A DNA stretch of 64,000 nucleotides, from assembly GCA_964019425.1 (NCBI GenBank), contig OZ025846.1, positions 434,001 through 498,000 of the forward strand. The letters are read 5' to 3'. The DNA comes from Flectonema sp. DT1601. Its lineage: Eukaryota > Euglenozoa > Diplonemea > Diplonemida > Diplonemidae. Shown piece by piece: positions 47,912 to 58,580 of the stretch. Each line of letters opens with the position of its first letter. Within the stretch, counting starts at the first letter, position 1. The translations under genes and the position numbers were made by a program. Under the pieces are notes generated by a model. That model was not told the DNA's origin, did not search any database, and worked only from the letters and a program-made list of their open reading frames with translations.

Positions 47912-48601
47912 ATGCTGCGAAGATCTATACGTGTGAGATGGTGGTCTTTGTCAAGTACCCATCGTACATATACAAATAGCAAAACTCTTCCGTATCCAAA
48001 AGAAGCGATTTTCGAAGTTGTTGCTGATGTAGGAAAGTATAATGAATTCCTACCGTATGTGAATAAAAGTATTATTGTGTCAGGGGATTCGTACGTTAGT
48101 GGAAGTAAGGAAGAAGCTCGGTTTTCAGCATTGCTGGATGTTGGGTTTCAGTTGTTTTCAGAAAGTTATACTTCTGAAGTTTCGGCTATTCCATTTTCAA
48201 AAGTAACATCTCGTTCAACGGATAATTCTGTTTTTAGTTACCTGGCTTCTGAGTGGAACTTTACTGAAATTGACTCAACGACATGTCACGTTGACTTTAA
48301 GTTAGAATACCTCGTTGGTAGTCCTTTGTTGAGAATCACCGCTGATCGTACCATCCAAGAAGTTGCTGAAAGCCAAGTCATAGCCATCGAGAAACGTTGC
48401 AAACAACTCTCTTTGCAATCTACTCCTAAACAGGTATCAGAAGATGTTAAAGATTTCATTGATACCAACACAGAGACGGATATTAAAAATATTTTTGCTT
48501 CAACCAGATTACTTGCGTTGAAATTAGGACTGAGCGAACAACAAATTGAATCAGCCTACAGGAATGCTTCGAAAACAACACCTAACGTGTCTAACAGTTA
48601 A
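47912..48601 (+). CDS. COQ10: Coenzyme Q-binding protein COQ10, mitochondrial
   Basis: The protein has 229 residues. The START-like polyketide cyclase fold of COQ10 is visible: Y-P-K-E-A-I-F-E-V-V-A-D-V near residue 29, Y-N-E-F-L-P-Y-V, and the closing segment F-K-L-E-Y followed by an I-Q-E-V-A helix. The N-terminus is Arg/Ser-rich without acids, as expected for a mitochondrial targeting peptide. COQ10 binds ubiquinone in the inner membrane and supports its use in respiration. About 60 residues follow the usual end of the domain, longer than the proteins I recall. The ATG at 47912 is chosen; the frame opens seven codons earlier only from TTG. Confidence 0.9.
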   Translation: MLRRSIRVRWWSLSSTHRTYTNSKTLPYPKEAIFEVVADVGKYNEFLPYVNKSIIVSGDSYVSGSKEEARFSALLDVGFQLFSESYTSEVSAIPFSKVTSRSTDNSVFSYLASEWNFTEIDSTTCHVDFKLEYLVGSPLLRITADRTIQEVAESQVIAIEKRCKQLSLQSTPKQVSEDVKDFIDTNTETDIKNIFASTRLLALKLGLSEQQIESAYRNASKTTPNVSNS

Positions 48602-48880
48602 CCCGAAATCATTCCTGTATAATGTATACCCTGCGTGCTGTCTGTTGATCGGCATCGTGTGTTGTCACACCGCAGTTTATCGTGATGGATAATATATTTA
48701 TATTTATTATATTTTAATCTTGTTTTTTTTTTTTTTTGAATTCATTTTTTTTCTTTAATGATTTACGTTTCTCAAAACAGTACAAATTAACAAAAAATCG
48801 AATAACACGGAAAAAGAAAAAAAAGAAAAAAGGGGAATACTTATATTCCATTGACTCCCATGTAATTCTGATATTAACCA

Positions 48881-48899
48881 ATAAATAAATAAATAAATA
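48881..48899 (+). repeat. ATAA tetranucleotide repeat abutting a start codon
   Basis: About five ATAA units run directly into the ATG at 48900. The 298-base gap before it (48602-48899) holds only poly(T)/poly(A)-rich sequence. Confidence 0.85.
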
Positions 48900-50395
48900 A
48901 TGCAACACAAACCTCACATGATGGTCTGCTACCTCTGCGGACAGCAGTTTGGTAGCTCATCTCTGACCATTCATCAGCCGCAATGCTATCAGAAGCAGCT
49001 CACATGGTGGAAGCAGAATGACCCATCGACTAGGGGTCCAAAACCTAAAGATCCAGCAATTGCTGGTCATAAATCGCAAGATAAAATGGGATCTCAAGAT
49101 ATACAAAAGTTCAACGATGAACAGTACCAAGACTTTTCTCAAAACCTCTCTCCATGTGAACATTGCGGTCGAAAATTTTTACCCGACCGCCTTGTTGTTC
49201 ACCTTCGTTCTTGCCGCCCTTCTGGCAGTGGTCCCCCTGTAGGGAAGTCACCACCTTCCAACCCACAAAAGAATCCGGGAGCTAAACCACAAATGTTAAT
49301 ATGTTATTTATGTGGTCAGCAATACGGAACTAAATCATTGGCAATTCATCAGCCGCAATGTTTTAGTAAAAAACTTGTTCAATGGCAAGATGGTGATCCT
49401 CAAACACGAGGTCCAAAACCTCGAGACCCAAAGAATTCTGAAGGGCCACCTGAAGGTTTGTATTATTTTTAAACTGTCGGAGTTGCAACAGGAGTCTGGT
49501 GGTATTTAGGTCACTCCTTCCTGCATCTGTTGAGTGCGATAAGAATCTAAATAATAAATAACAGGAGCGTCACGAGAAGAATGGAATAATCAACAATTCG
49601 ACGCCCACAATCAGCAACTATCAAAGTGTCCACACTGTGCGAGAACGTTTTTGCCTGACAGGCTGCAAGTTCATTTAAGAAGCTGTGGTGGAGGAGGTGG
49701 GGGAGGTGGAGGAAGTGGAAGTGATAAAGCAACACCACCACGACAAGGAAAGCCTCAAACAGTACGTCCACAGATGCTGGTTTGCTATCTATGCGGACAG
49801 CAGTTTGGAAGTACTTCTCTTTCAATTCATCAGCCGCAGTGTTATACAAAACAACTCCTTTGGTGGGAAAGAGCAGACCCCACAACTAGAGGACCAAAAC
49901 CAAAGGATCCCGAAACTCTGCCACCTGGTAGCCAACCTACTCCTGGTGGTAATGCTCAAGACTTTAATGATCAACAGTTCAAACACTTTCAAGAAAACCT
50001 TTCACCGTGTCCAAATTGCGGAAGAACATTCCTCGCTGACAGGTTGGCAGTTCACTTAAGAAGTTGTAACCCTGACGCATCAGGTAGAGGATCTAAACCT
50101 GTAACTTCACCTCCTGGTGGGTATCAAAAACAGTCACCACAATCTTCATGTCCATCTTCAGAAAATGGACAGCAGAGCACCCGCTCACCACTTGTCAATC
50201 GGCTTCCTTCCCAGAAGGGTGTAGGACGGTATGAAATTATTTTGTTATTTTCTTGCGATATATTGCTGGTTCTCATTTCTCATGTTCCCCCCTCAAAAAA
50301 AAGTTTTAATTTACCCATTCTTGTTTCTTGCGGAAAAAAGTTTTTTTTAATACGAAAAGTTGAGAGCTGACAGTATGAAGAAAGGACGTCTTTGA
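48900..50395 (+). CDS. C2HC zinc-finger protein with three alternating finger pairs
   Basis: Exon 1 is 48900-49455 and exon 2 is 49565-50228 (GTTTGT donor, AACAG acceptor, phase 1). Six C-x2-C-x11-H-x3-C fingers of the ZNF474/ZC2HC1 type alternate between type A (C-Y-L-C-G-Q-Q with I-H-Q-P-Q-C) and type B (C-x2-C-x-R-x-F with V-H-L-R-S-C). Each A finger is followed by T-R-G-P-K-P and D-P. Exon 2 ends with R-S-P-L-V-N-R-L, also present in the related gene at 52458. The 3' end is uncertain: after the GTATGA donor at 50229, an acceptor at 50373 gives a six-codon end (M-K-K-G-R-L) stopping at 50395, and one at 50409 gives a longer end stopping at 50503. Members of this family often occur in cilia or flagella; the role here is unknown. 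Confidence 0.82.
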
Positions 50396-50409
50396 AATAC
50401 TTTAATCAG

Positions 50410-50561
50410 AGACAAGAAAGTTGTGGTCCGCAGCACGAAGGCAGTATTTCGAAGGATACAAGGCTCGACGAACAAAAAAACGCTTGAAGAGATACAGTCT
50501 TAAACATTGCAGGGACAACCCTAGTTGGGAAAGAAGTGAGGCAGATAAACGAAGAAAGTGA
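50410..50561 (+). other. Candidate 3' exon of the C2HC gene
   Basis: This stretch lacks the homopolymers of its surroundings and looks coding. After TTAATCAG (ending 50409), one frame gives K-L-W-S-A-A-R-R-Q-Y-F-E-G-Y and a long basic tail with S-W-E-R, stopping at 50559-50561. That frame would need an alternative GTGTAG donor at 50219. The frame that fits the better GTATGA donor at 50229 stops at 50503. I cannot decide between them. Confidence 0.4.
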
Positions 50562-50695
50562 TAACACGAGGCAGATACTTTCCATTTTTTTTTTACAAAT
50601 TCATGAATCGGTTTTTTTTTTTCATTTTTTGAAAGAGCAACAGCTCCCAAACAAAATAATAAACATGGCGTAAGTACTGCACTGCAGCTACAATA

Positions 50696-52381
50696 ATGGA
50701 AAGTATGCAAACATGGGCTAGAGGTTCGTCACAGAAGTGGTATTGTTATTATATGTTGAGAGCATCAGCAGGAGCTGCAGTGGCTATCGGAGTAATGTTG
50801 TGGTTGATTTCTGTGTTGGTATCGTTTGGGTATGCGCAAGATATCTTTGCATCGCATCTGGCGTTGTGGTTTTTTGCGACAGGATTTACATTCGCTCCGA
50901 TTACAACGATTTCTGGGAGTCTGATAATGTTAGGAATAGCTCTGTGGTTATCTGCGCAATATAGACTCGTTCTTAATGTAACAACATTAATGTTACTGAT
51001 GTTCACGTGTCTTTCTGCATCAATCGTAGCTACTGTCGACTTGCTATCGTCCGGTAGACTTGAAGAAGACTTGGTACGGCTTTGGACTATCACTCCAACT
51101 CCTGCAATCTGTGCTATTCAAGAAACACTTCATTGTAGTGGATTAGTTCACAGTTGTAATAAGAAAGTAAATGACTCACTACACACATCTCCTCTGCAAG
51201 TAAAGCGTTACAAAAAGTATTACTTTCTATCTAGAACTAAACTGACTGTGATGGATGAGTTAGAGGTGATCCAACTAGAATGTCGTGAAGCTTGTTCTTA
51301 CAGCAATTCAAATTTCAACAATACTTGTGAAGGAGATATAACGAAGGATACGTATCGAGTGTTGCTTCCATTCTCTGTTGGATGTTTTGTTGTTTTAACT
51401 GGTCTTTCAATCATCTGTTCAATGTGTTGTAAACCACTTGGGTTCGCATTTGTATCAACCAGCTGCCTTCTGTTATTTATGAGTTATATCTTTTCATACT
51501 GGAGGGGGTTGTGGAATCCTACAAACCACCAAGTTGCGAATGTTCAACGGATCGTTGCTGCTTCTGCTAATTTCATAGCTGTCCAACTCTCAGTTGTTTC
51601 AATAGCTGGTCTTCATTGGAAAGATGAACTTAGCAACGACGTAAAGAGATCCATAACATTTATTCTCGCTATTGTTCCAGTCTTTGGCGTCGCATCGTGT
51701 TTTGCTTTGATGCTACCAGAGACAGAAGAATTTTTTTCAACACTTAGAGAGGTATACTGTACTTTATTGTTATGGAAGTTAGTCACTGTATGGCAACACA
51801 CGGCAGAAACAACTCCTCTCATTCATACTGGTCCTGAATCTGTTAGGATTGCAGATGATTATAGAAATAGTCAGCATCAAAAAATAAAATGGCTCATCGG
51901 AATTAAAGTTATATTACTGGATCTGAATGAATACCTGTTTGGAGACTACTATCCAGGGTGGCTACTTTCTGTAATGATCCTGTTAGGGATTTGTATATTC
52001 TCAATCATACTATATTATATACATGAAGTATTCAGTGGACTTAGATCGCTACGAGAGACCGGAGAAGGTCAATTCTTTTCTATCAAAGCTATTGTGTCGT
52101 TTGTTTTCTTTGATTTTGCTGTTCTCAAGATTCTTGATTTCGAAGGGGTTCAGTCTGTGATGGTTGGGGAACTTTACATATCAGTAGCTCTAGTAGGGCT
52201 TTCATCCTTTCAATTATACACCTGGATATTCTCTCCGTTAGGATCACCTATTGCGGTAAGCGAAACTGACTCATCTCCTACACGGATTAATATTATTGGT
52301 GGAAGTCCGTCTGGTACTCAGCTGTCAAGAAGTGCGACAATGTACTTACGAGAATGGTATGCTTTAGAATCTTGTCTTTAG
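50696..52381 (+). CDS. Multi-pass membrane protein: tetraspanin-like unit joined to TMEM184/OST-alpha-like unit
   Basis: The protein has 561 residues with about eleven predicted helices. Residues about 20-240 hold four helices, with a Cys-containing loop of about 100 residues before the fourth, a tetraspanin-like layout, though the diagnostic C-C-G is not present. From about 270 the pattern follows the solute-transporter-alpha family (TMEM184, OST-alpha): a V-P...S...L-P helix, then F-F-S-T-L-R-E-V-Y at the start of the next, an amphipathic K-V-I-L-L segment, a Y-Y-I-H helix, F-F-S-I-K-A-I-V-S-F-V-F-F and a last helix beginning V-G-E-L-Y. A Ser-rich tail ends at S-C-L. The function is unknown; family members act in transport or vesicle traffic. 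An upstream out-of-frame ATG at 50665 reaches a stop at once. Confidence 0.75.
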   Translation: MESMQTWARGSSQKWYCYYMLRASAGAAVAIGVMLWLISVLVSFGYAQDIFASHLALWFFATGFTFAPITTISGSLIMLGIALWLSAQYRLVLNVTTLMLLMFTCLSASIVATVDLLSSGRLEEDLVRLWTITPTPAICAIQETLHCSGLVHSCNKKVNDSLHTSPLQVKRYKKYYFLSRTKLTVMDELEVIQLECREACSYSNSNFNNTCEGDITKDTYRVLLPFSVGCFVVLTGLSIICSMCCKPLGFAFVSTSCLLLFMSYIFSYWRGLWNPTNHQVANVQRIVAASANFIAVQLSVVSIAGLHWKDELSNDVKRSITFILAIVPVFGVASCFALMLPETEEFFSTLREVYCTLLLWKLVTVWQHTAETTPLIHTGPESVRIADDYRNSQHQKIKWLIGIKVILLDLNEYLFGDYYPGWLLSVMILLGICIFSIILYYIHEVFSGLRSLRETGEGQFFSIKAIVSFVFFDFAVLKILDFEGVQSVMVGELYISVALVGLSSFQLYTWIFSPLGSPIAVSETDSSPTRINIIGGSPSGTQLSRSATMYLREWYALESCL

Positions 52382-52457
52382 TCTTGATTTATTTTCGGGA
52401 AGGCTCTATACAAGTAACACAAATAAAAACAGATGAGCAGTACCTCACTTTTGATTC

Positions 52458-54511
52458 ATGGAAACGTAAGAAGAAGAAAAAATAAAAAAAAGATAATAAT
52501 AAATAATAATTACAGTCTGCCCTGTAGCATGTTCTTATGACTATGGCTTTCTGATTTTTTTTTGTCAAATTGTTTTTTTGTTTCCTTCTATGTTGTTCAA
52601 CACTATTGATTTTAACTTCTAAATGTATTTCCGGTTGATTGTATCAGAAAGTGTCATTCGGACAAAAAACTTGTTTTTATTCTTTTTTTTTTCTTCTCTA
52701 AAGAACTTTCATACAGTACAGTGCCTTTGTTTTTTTTAACGACAACAAAAAGTTTTAATTTTTTTTTTTTTGGAATAATGGGGGAAAAAAAAAAATTACC
52801 AGAAGCAATATATCGCATAAATGTTTTATTGTATTTGATTGGTTGAAAAAAAAAAATAATAACAATAAAAAAAACAACAACAACCACCCCACAGTCCTTG
52901 TCCAGAATGCAAGATACTTGAACACGATCCAGAAGCTAAATTCTGTCAGGTATGGTCAGTTTGCTTCTCTTCATAAATAATTGATTTGGTTATTAAGGTT
53001 GCTTCTCACCTCCTCCTTCGGAAAAAACAAACAAAAAAAACAAAGCAAATTAATATCACAACAGGAATGCGGCAGTACCCTCAATGCCCCAGAACCAGAA
53101 CCAAGTAAGATGCTTGTGTGTCAAAGCTGTAATGAAACATGGGAGAGTGGGAAGTTTTGTCAGTCTTGTGGTGGTTCGCTAGCCGAACCTGCACCAGAAC
53201 CACCATCAGCGAATATGTGTTGCACGCAATGTGGAGTTGTAATCACTTCAAAGTTCTGTCAAGAGTGTGGTACCCCAAATCGTTCCCCGCTTGTTAATCG
53301 ACTGAGCTCTCCTCAAGTAGTACCTCCGATTGTATGTCTTTGAAAAGGTTCTTTTTGAAAACATTATCGACGATTTCATATTTATATAAATACACAAAAA
53401 AAACAGCCTCCACCTGCATACGAAGAAGCTATTCAACAACCCTCGGCATCTCATTCACCAACTGGAAGTGAGTCAGGTCCAGAGAGGAAATGGACAGCTG
53501 AGGCCCCAACAGATCTTCCCGAAGTACCAGAGTTTAATGAAGATGAGTCTCAAGAACTTGTTCCGTGTTCTAATTGTGGAAGGTATGATAGCTAAATTAA
53601 ATATTAACATCCTCAGAGAGAATAACTTGTTAAAATGTATTTGTGACATAACCTAAACAGGTCTTTTCTTCCCGATCGATTGGAAAAACACATAAAAGCC
53701 TGCGCTACGCAAAAGAACAGACGAGTGTTTAAACAGAAACTGGCTGGAGATGAGGCAGCTACTCTTAAACAAACGACATCCGCACCTAAAAAAGATAAAA
53801 AGGATTGGAAGGCTGCTTCGAAGTCGTTTAGAGACGCAATGCGATCTGCGAGAGAAACAGACACGGCAATCAAAGAAGGGAAAGCTCTTCCACCTCCAAC
53901 GTACACAAGAGAAGAAGACGACGATCGAGTACAATGCCCTCATTGTAGTAGAAAGTATGTTTGGTTATCACATCGGGTAGAGTTGAAATTTCTTTAACTT
54001 TAATTTATTACTAACAAACAGGTTTGCTGAGGACGTCGCTGCTCGACATATCCCGAAGTGTGCAACAACGGTGAACCGACCAAATGCTCCAAAAGTCGCA
54101 AAGCAGACTAATGGAATTAGAGGAACACCAATTGCTTCAGATGTCTCTCCGAAGAATAGACGACCATCAGCTCTGCTATCGACAATTACCAGTAACAGTA
54201 CGTTAGGATCACCTTTGCCAGACGTATGTTTATAGCAATGTTGAATACAGTTGTGATCAACAACAACAAGTTATCCTCACTAACACACACACACACACAC
54301 ACAGGATGTTGCCAGGATGGGAGTATCTCCAGAGAAATGGGAAAGCATCCAACGCAAGAAAGAGTTGGAATGGGGAGAAGCGTTTGGAGAGCAGCCAAAG
54401 GACCTTCAAGCCTGTCCAAATTGTAATCGAAACTTTGTACCGAAAAGCCTTGCTATTCACTTGCGGTCCTGCGGAGGGCGCCACGGAACAAGCAAGAAGC
54501 TCAACAGGTGA
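52458..54511 (+). CDS. Zinc-ribbon and C2HC zinc-finger protein, multi-exon
   Basis: Predicted exons: 52458-52465, 52895-52949, 53065-53331, 53407-53582, 53661-53954, 54022-54223 and 54305 onward. All join in phase with GT donors (mostly GTATGx) and CAG acceptors. The start is an 8-base exon (ATGGAAAC) that yields M-E-T-P-C-P-E-C. Three C-x2-C...C-x2-C zinc ribbons follow (K-F-C-Q-E-C-G type), then R-S-P-L-V-N-R-L, a P-P-P-A-Y motif, and three C2HC fingers (C-S-N-C-G-R, C-P-H-C-S-R-K, C-P-N-C-N-R-N). If unspliced after 54507, a TGA at 54509-54511 ends a 402-residue protein. Alternatively the CAG/GTGATT donor at 54508 joins in frame to the exon at 55668, giving 906 residues. It is related to the C2HC gene at 48900. 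Confidence 0.72.
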
Positions 54512-55667
54512 TTAAAACCTAAGAAAATGTGTACGGTATTCTCACAAATGTCTAGCCCTTAATTTTTTCTTTTTTTTCATTCTTTTTTTTATGTCCAATC
54601 GCTTAGCTGCGACGGAATCGGATGCGTAAAAGGGCTTTTTTGCATAAAAAAAGGCTCCAGCAATGGAGAACAACGGGAAGAAAAAAAAAAAAAACATAAC
54701 AACTACTATGTTGTCATACGCCACCCTTCGGTCTTTTGTCGGTCTTTGTCAGAAGAAAACAAGAGGGATTTGACATGGCGAAAAAAAAAAAAAAAAAAGG
54801 TGGAGAACCATGATTTCCATCCTCCCCAACTCCCCAAAACAAACAACAAAAAAAAAAAAAAAAAAAAAAAAAACTGAATTTTCTATTATACGATCTCTGT
54901 TTAGTTTTTTTTTTTTTTTTTCTAAAATTAGATTTGTCATTTGTCTTCGCGACCATAGAGCCCGAATCCTTTTAAAGTTTGACCTTTCCTTAGGCAATTG
55001 CTTTCACGTAGCTGTGAGCAGTGATAACAGTTTGTAAGTTTTAAAAACAATCCATTTTTTTTTTTTTTTTTTTTTTTTAGTTATGCGAACCTGCATTCTT
55101 TATCTTAAAAAAAAAAAAAGAAGAGATGCAATTTCTTTCCCCTTTTTTTTTTTCTAAAAAAAAAAAAAAAAAATGTAAATTAACACCCTAAGACGATCTA
55201 TGTACCAAACTGGGTGAGGATGGAAAAAAAAAGAACGTTCGAAACGAGTGTCTATGATAAGCTGGGCTTCGTAATTCATAGTTCATTGGATTTGACTCTG
55301 CTTAATTCTATTTCTATCCTTTTTCAAATTCCGAAGGGCGCTTTTGTTCATTTGGTGAATATCTGTACTACTTTCTTTTTTTTTTTTTTTTCATTCTTTA
55401 TTCTTTATTTTCGTATACTTCTTTTTATTTGATTTGATTTGATTTGATTTTTTTTTTTTTTTTTTTTAAAAACCAGTTAACTGTTGAGGGCAATTGCACT
55501 CTCTAAGTTCATCTGCAACGAATTCTTTTTGTTAAAAAAAAATTTGAAAAAAAATATAGATTCACTTTATTTTCTCTCAGCAGCATTAATTCAATGAAGT
55601 AGCCGGTTTCTTCGTTCTGTTTTCTTTTGAATGGTTAGTACGTAGTCACACTTTTATTTCTTTTCAG
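54512..55667. other. Homopolymer-rich interval, intron or intergenic
   Basis: Poly(A) and poly(T) tracts occur near 54781-54798, 54846-54873, 54905-54921, 55047-55079 and 55153-55172, with a GATTT pentanucleotide repeat at about 55431-55450. No gene was recognised. If the preceding and following coding blocks form one gene, this is a 1160-base intron ending in a strong TTCTTTTCAG at 55667. Confidence 0.55.
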
Positions 55668-57183
55668 ACACCCAACGAGGATGACCGTTGGGTACTCGAC
55701 AAGGAAAGTAAAAGAAATCGCAAAGAGGAGGGCGGTCGATCCTAAAAAGGGAAAGCGCGGTGCTGACAGCCCAGCCAATGAAGAAGTGAGAACAACACCA
55801 CCTACTGGGGGGCAATTTGTAAGGAAAGGCAGGTATGCAAAGGATGGGATACCTAGATTAAGTCCACAAGAGAGGTACTCACGTGATGGGAGGTCCTCAG
55901 CTTCGACTCCAGAAAGTGGTCGTCGTGGTACACCCACTCCGTACAGTTCAGAAGCTGACACTGCTCTGATGTACAACAGAGTTAGAGCTTTAGTTTCTGC
56001 TAACCCTCCGACAAGAGAGAATATTCAAAACCCGATTCCAAAAGATAGTTACCCGTCAATGCAGTTCATGTCTCTTACACCTGATGTTAATCTTCGTGGA
56101 AGCCCAAGTACTGCTGTTCCAGCGGGAAAGACTGATGGAAGAAGGCCAGTCTTCAGTACCGCCGATGCTAGCGCCAACACTGAACCACAACCACCACCGA
56201 TGGCGGCGAATACTGGAGTCGAGAGACAAGTAGCAGGATCAATTTTCAAACCTTCTGATCATCAGGACGCTAATAAAACTGAACCTGAAGTAGCTTCACA
56301 GAGACAGCATCAAAGGGGTAGTCAAACCCAGTCACTGAACTTTGGAGTTCCAGCACAAGATGATCAAAGTAAGCCTTCGCTACTACCACATGCAACAGGA
56401 CTTGCGGCTAACGAAGCAGCAGTTAATAGCTGGGCGGAAGCACACCAAATGATTAATGGATGTAAAGGATGTCATGCAATGCCTCCAAAGGGAAAACGAG
56501 GTGCTAAAAAGTCTTCATCTGATGCTTCAAGCTCAAGAGAGGTCCCTTCGCGACTGATGTCTGAAATTGCTCTACGTAAGAAGATTGAAACAGCTTTAGC
56601 GAAACACATGGGACACAATCACATGGAAGACAATAAAACCTCCACCAGTAACAGTTCAGGTAACGGTGACGGTAATAAGAGTAGCAGTGCAGGAAGTGAT
56701 GGTGTTCCTGATTCGAAAGTTCAACTAAAGAAGATGGTTGACTCTGTAATGTCAGAAATAAGTTCATCATCTGGGGGAAACCAAAGACATGAGGCTCTTC
56801 ACACTCCCAGAGGAATGCGAACGTATCCTGCTGCACCAATGCATGGAGGGTGGCCATGTCCACCTCATCCGCATCCGATGTTTTATCATGGTTCACACTC
56901 TGATATTAATAGTTGGTTATCAACCCCTCAAAGTACATCATCAAGGCACTCTCGTAGTGGTATTTTAAAGGCATCGATTCCTTCTCCAAGTTCAGCGTTT
57001 AGTTCCAAAACCTCAGTCGTATCATCGTCATCATGCGATTCTGGTTCATCCCCAGGGTGCTTTTTACCATATGCACAGTGGTACCCTCCTCCGTGGGCAA
57101 GTAGCCCAACTTATTGGTATTACCCTCCTCCTATTCCGTCAGAAGTGGCTTCGACACCCGATGATCATGTACTCTCTTTGTAG
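55668..57183 (+). CDS. Low-complexity Ser/Pro/Gly-rich protein or last exon of the preceding zinc-finger gene
   Basis: From the ATG at 55681 this encodes 500 residues. From the acceptor at 55667 it reads R-H-P-T-R-M in frame with the zinc-finger gene ending near 54507. The first 60 residues are basic (V-K-E-I-A-K-R-R). The centre is disordered, with one C-K-G-C-H-A-M motif near residue 260 and G-K-R-G-A-K-K just after. A helix-prone stretch (I-A-L-R-K-K-I-E-T-A-L) follows, and the end is rich in Pro, Trp and Tyr (Y-P-P-P-W). There is no signal peptide or membrane helix. Frame match and acceptor quality favour its being the last exon, but the GTGATT donor is unlike the others here, so I leave both options open. 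Confidence 0.65.
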
Positions 57184-57990
57184 CAATAACCCACACCTTA
57201 GAATCGGACTTCTCCTGTCTCCGTGATATGGAATAGTTTTTTTTTTAAATCAAATATTGCAAACAAACAAAACAAAAAAAAATTAAAAAATTAAAATAAA
57301 AAAAAACACCTAATCAAGAACGTTAAAGGTGGTGGTTCGCCCCTTTGTATTTTACTGTTGCATTGTGAGTTGGTTAAGAAGAAAAAGAGGGAAAGCAAAA
57401 AAGGAAAAAAAAAAAAAAATTCTGTAGCTTTTTTTTTTATTCTTTAGTTTATTTTTTTTTTTTTCTTTTGCAAGTCTTGCACACTGTCGGCCGTATTTCG
57501 TATAAAGTACTATTGCCGTAGTCGTATGGGTGCTTAGTTTTCTTGATATTCTTTTTCCGTTTTGTTAGTATATTATTTTAGTCAGTTTTTTAATTTTAAT
57601 TTTTATTTTTACTGTTTTCTGTCATTCACTATGCCGGTTGAATGTAATCTTTCTTTTAGTGGCCCTCATCGCTAAGACCTTGTGAGCTGTGGTCTGAGCA
57701 AGTTTTTTTTAGTTTTTTTTTTTTTCCAGCCTTCCTTTATTAGTCAAGGGTCTACCACACATTTCTTATTCCATTTGTTTGGCTTCCTTCCCTAGTTGAG
57801 TTATTTATGTGGGATCCGTTTTTTTCTTTTCTTTTTTTTTTTTTTTTTTTTTTGCTTCTTTTTTTACCCCTTATACTAAAAGATGGTTGCTTTCCTGATT
57901 ATCCAACGTAAATTGTACTCAGCAGTAAAGTTTTTTTTCATCCCCCTTCTCCTCCTCAGGTAGGTGCTAAAATGAGTAACTTCATTACCC

Positions 57991-58250
57991 GTTTTAGTAT
58001 TATAAAGTTTATTACTGTTTCTACATTGTCAAACTATCACCCCCCTCCCCTACAAGTAGCTATTCGAGGGAGAGAAAAAAATAATAATAATTTGGCAAAA
58101 CATGTCCTGGTTGTTTTTTGACAGGCGCGGTGCCTTCTTGAATTTTCAATCTTTCCTTTCAGATAGTACTGTGCGCTGTGAGAGTTTTATGTTTACGCGA
58201 ATTTTGTATCAAAAAAAAAAAAAAAAAAAGAATTGTAGTCAGACTACACA
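57991..58250 (+). repeat. Non-coding tandem duplicate, copy A (58-kb family)
   Basis: It contains a TATAAAGTTT-type block, a C-run with CTCC, an AATAATAATAATT stretch, then GACAGGCGC-GTGCCTTCT, CAGATAGTACTGTG, GAGAGTTTTATGTTTAC, CGAATT and GTAGTCAGACTACA. The last block is near-palindromic (AGTCAGACT). The first 40 bases resemble 481-520, upstream of the first gene. Confidence 0.7.
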
Positions 58251-58289
58251 AGTTTTACTGTAATTTCATTGTGTGGGAAGTATCATGAT

Positions 58290-58580
58290 GATATTCTGTC
58301 GTTTTATTTATTTTTGTTTTGTTCTCCCCCCCCTCCTCAACAAAGTAAGTATAAGTCTATTAAGATAATGAAAGAATAATAATAATAATTGATAAGCATG
58401 TCTTTTTTTATTTTTATGTTAAATTTACGATGAAGCCGATTTTCTTACTGTTGGTTGGTTTGACAGGCGCAGTGCCTTCTATTCCCAAGTCATCCCTCCT
58501 TTTCAGATAGTACTGTGGCGATGAGAGTTTTATGTTTACTCGAATTTGTATCAAAAATAGTAGTCAGACTACATGGTAAG
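58290..58580 (+). repeat. Non-coding tandem duplicate, copy B (58-kb family)
   Basis: The same block order as copy A is offset by 342 bases: C-run with CTCC, AATAATAATAATT, ACAGGCGCAGTGCCTTCT, CAGATAGTACTGTG, GAGAGTTTTATGTTTACTCG and TAGTCAGACTACATG. It has diverged by substitutions and small indels. No shared open frame was seen. Confidence 0.7.

Noticed and set aside
50665-50695. ATGGCGTAAG as an alternative start with a tiny intron for the multi-pass gene
   Set aside because: The joined frame stops within a few codons; the ATG at 50696 opens the full frame.
50402-50710. Minus-strand 102-codon open frame
   Set aside because: It overlaps the coding-like plus-strand exon candidate and the leader of the next gene, and shows no recognisable domain.
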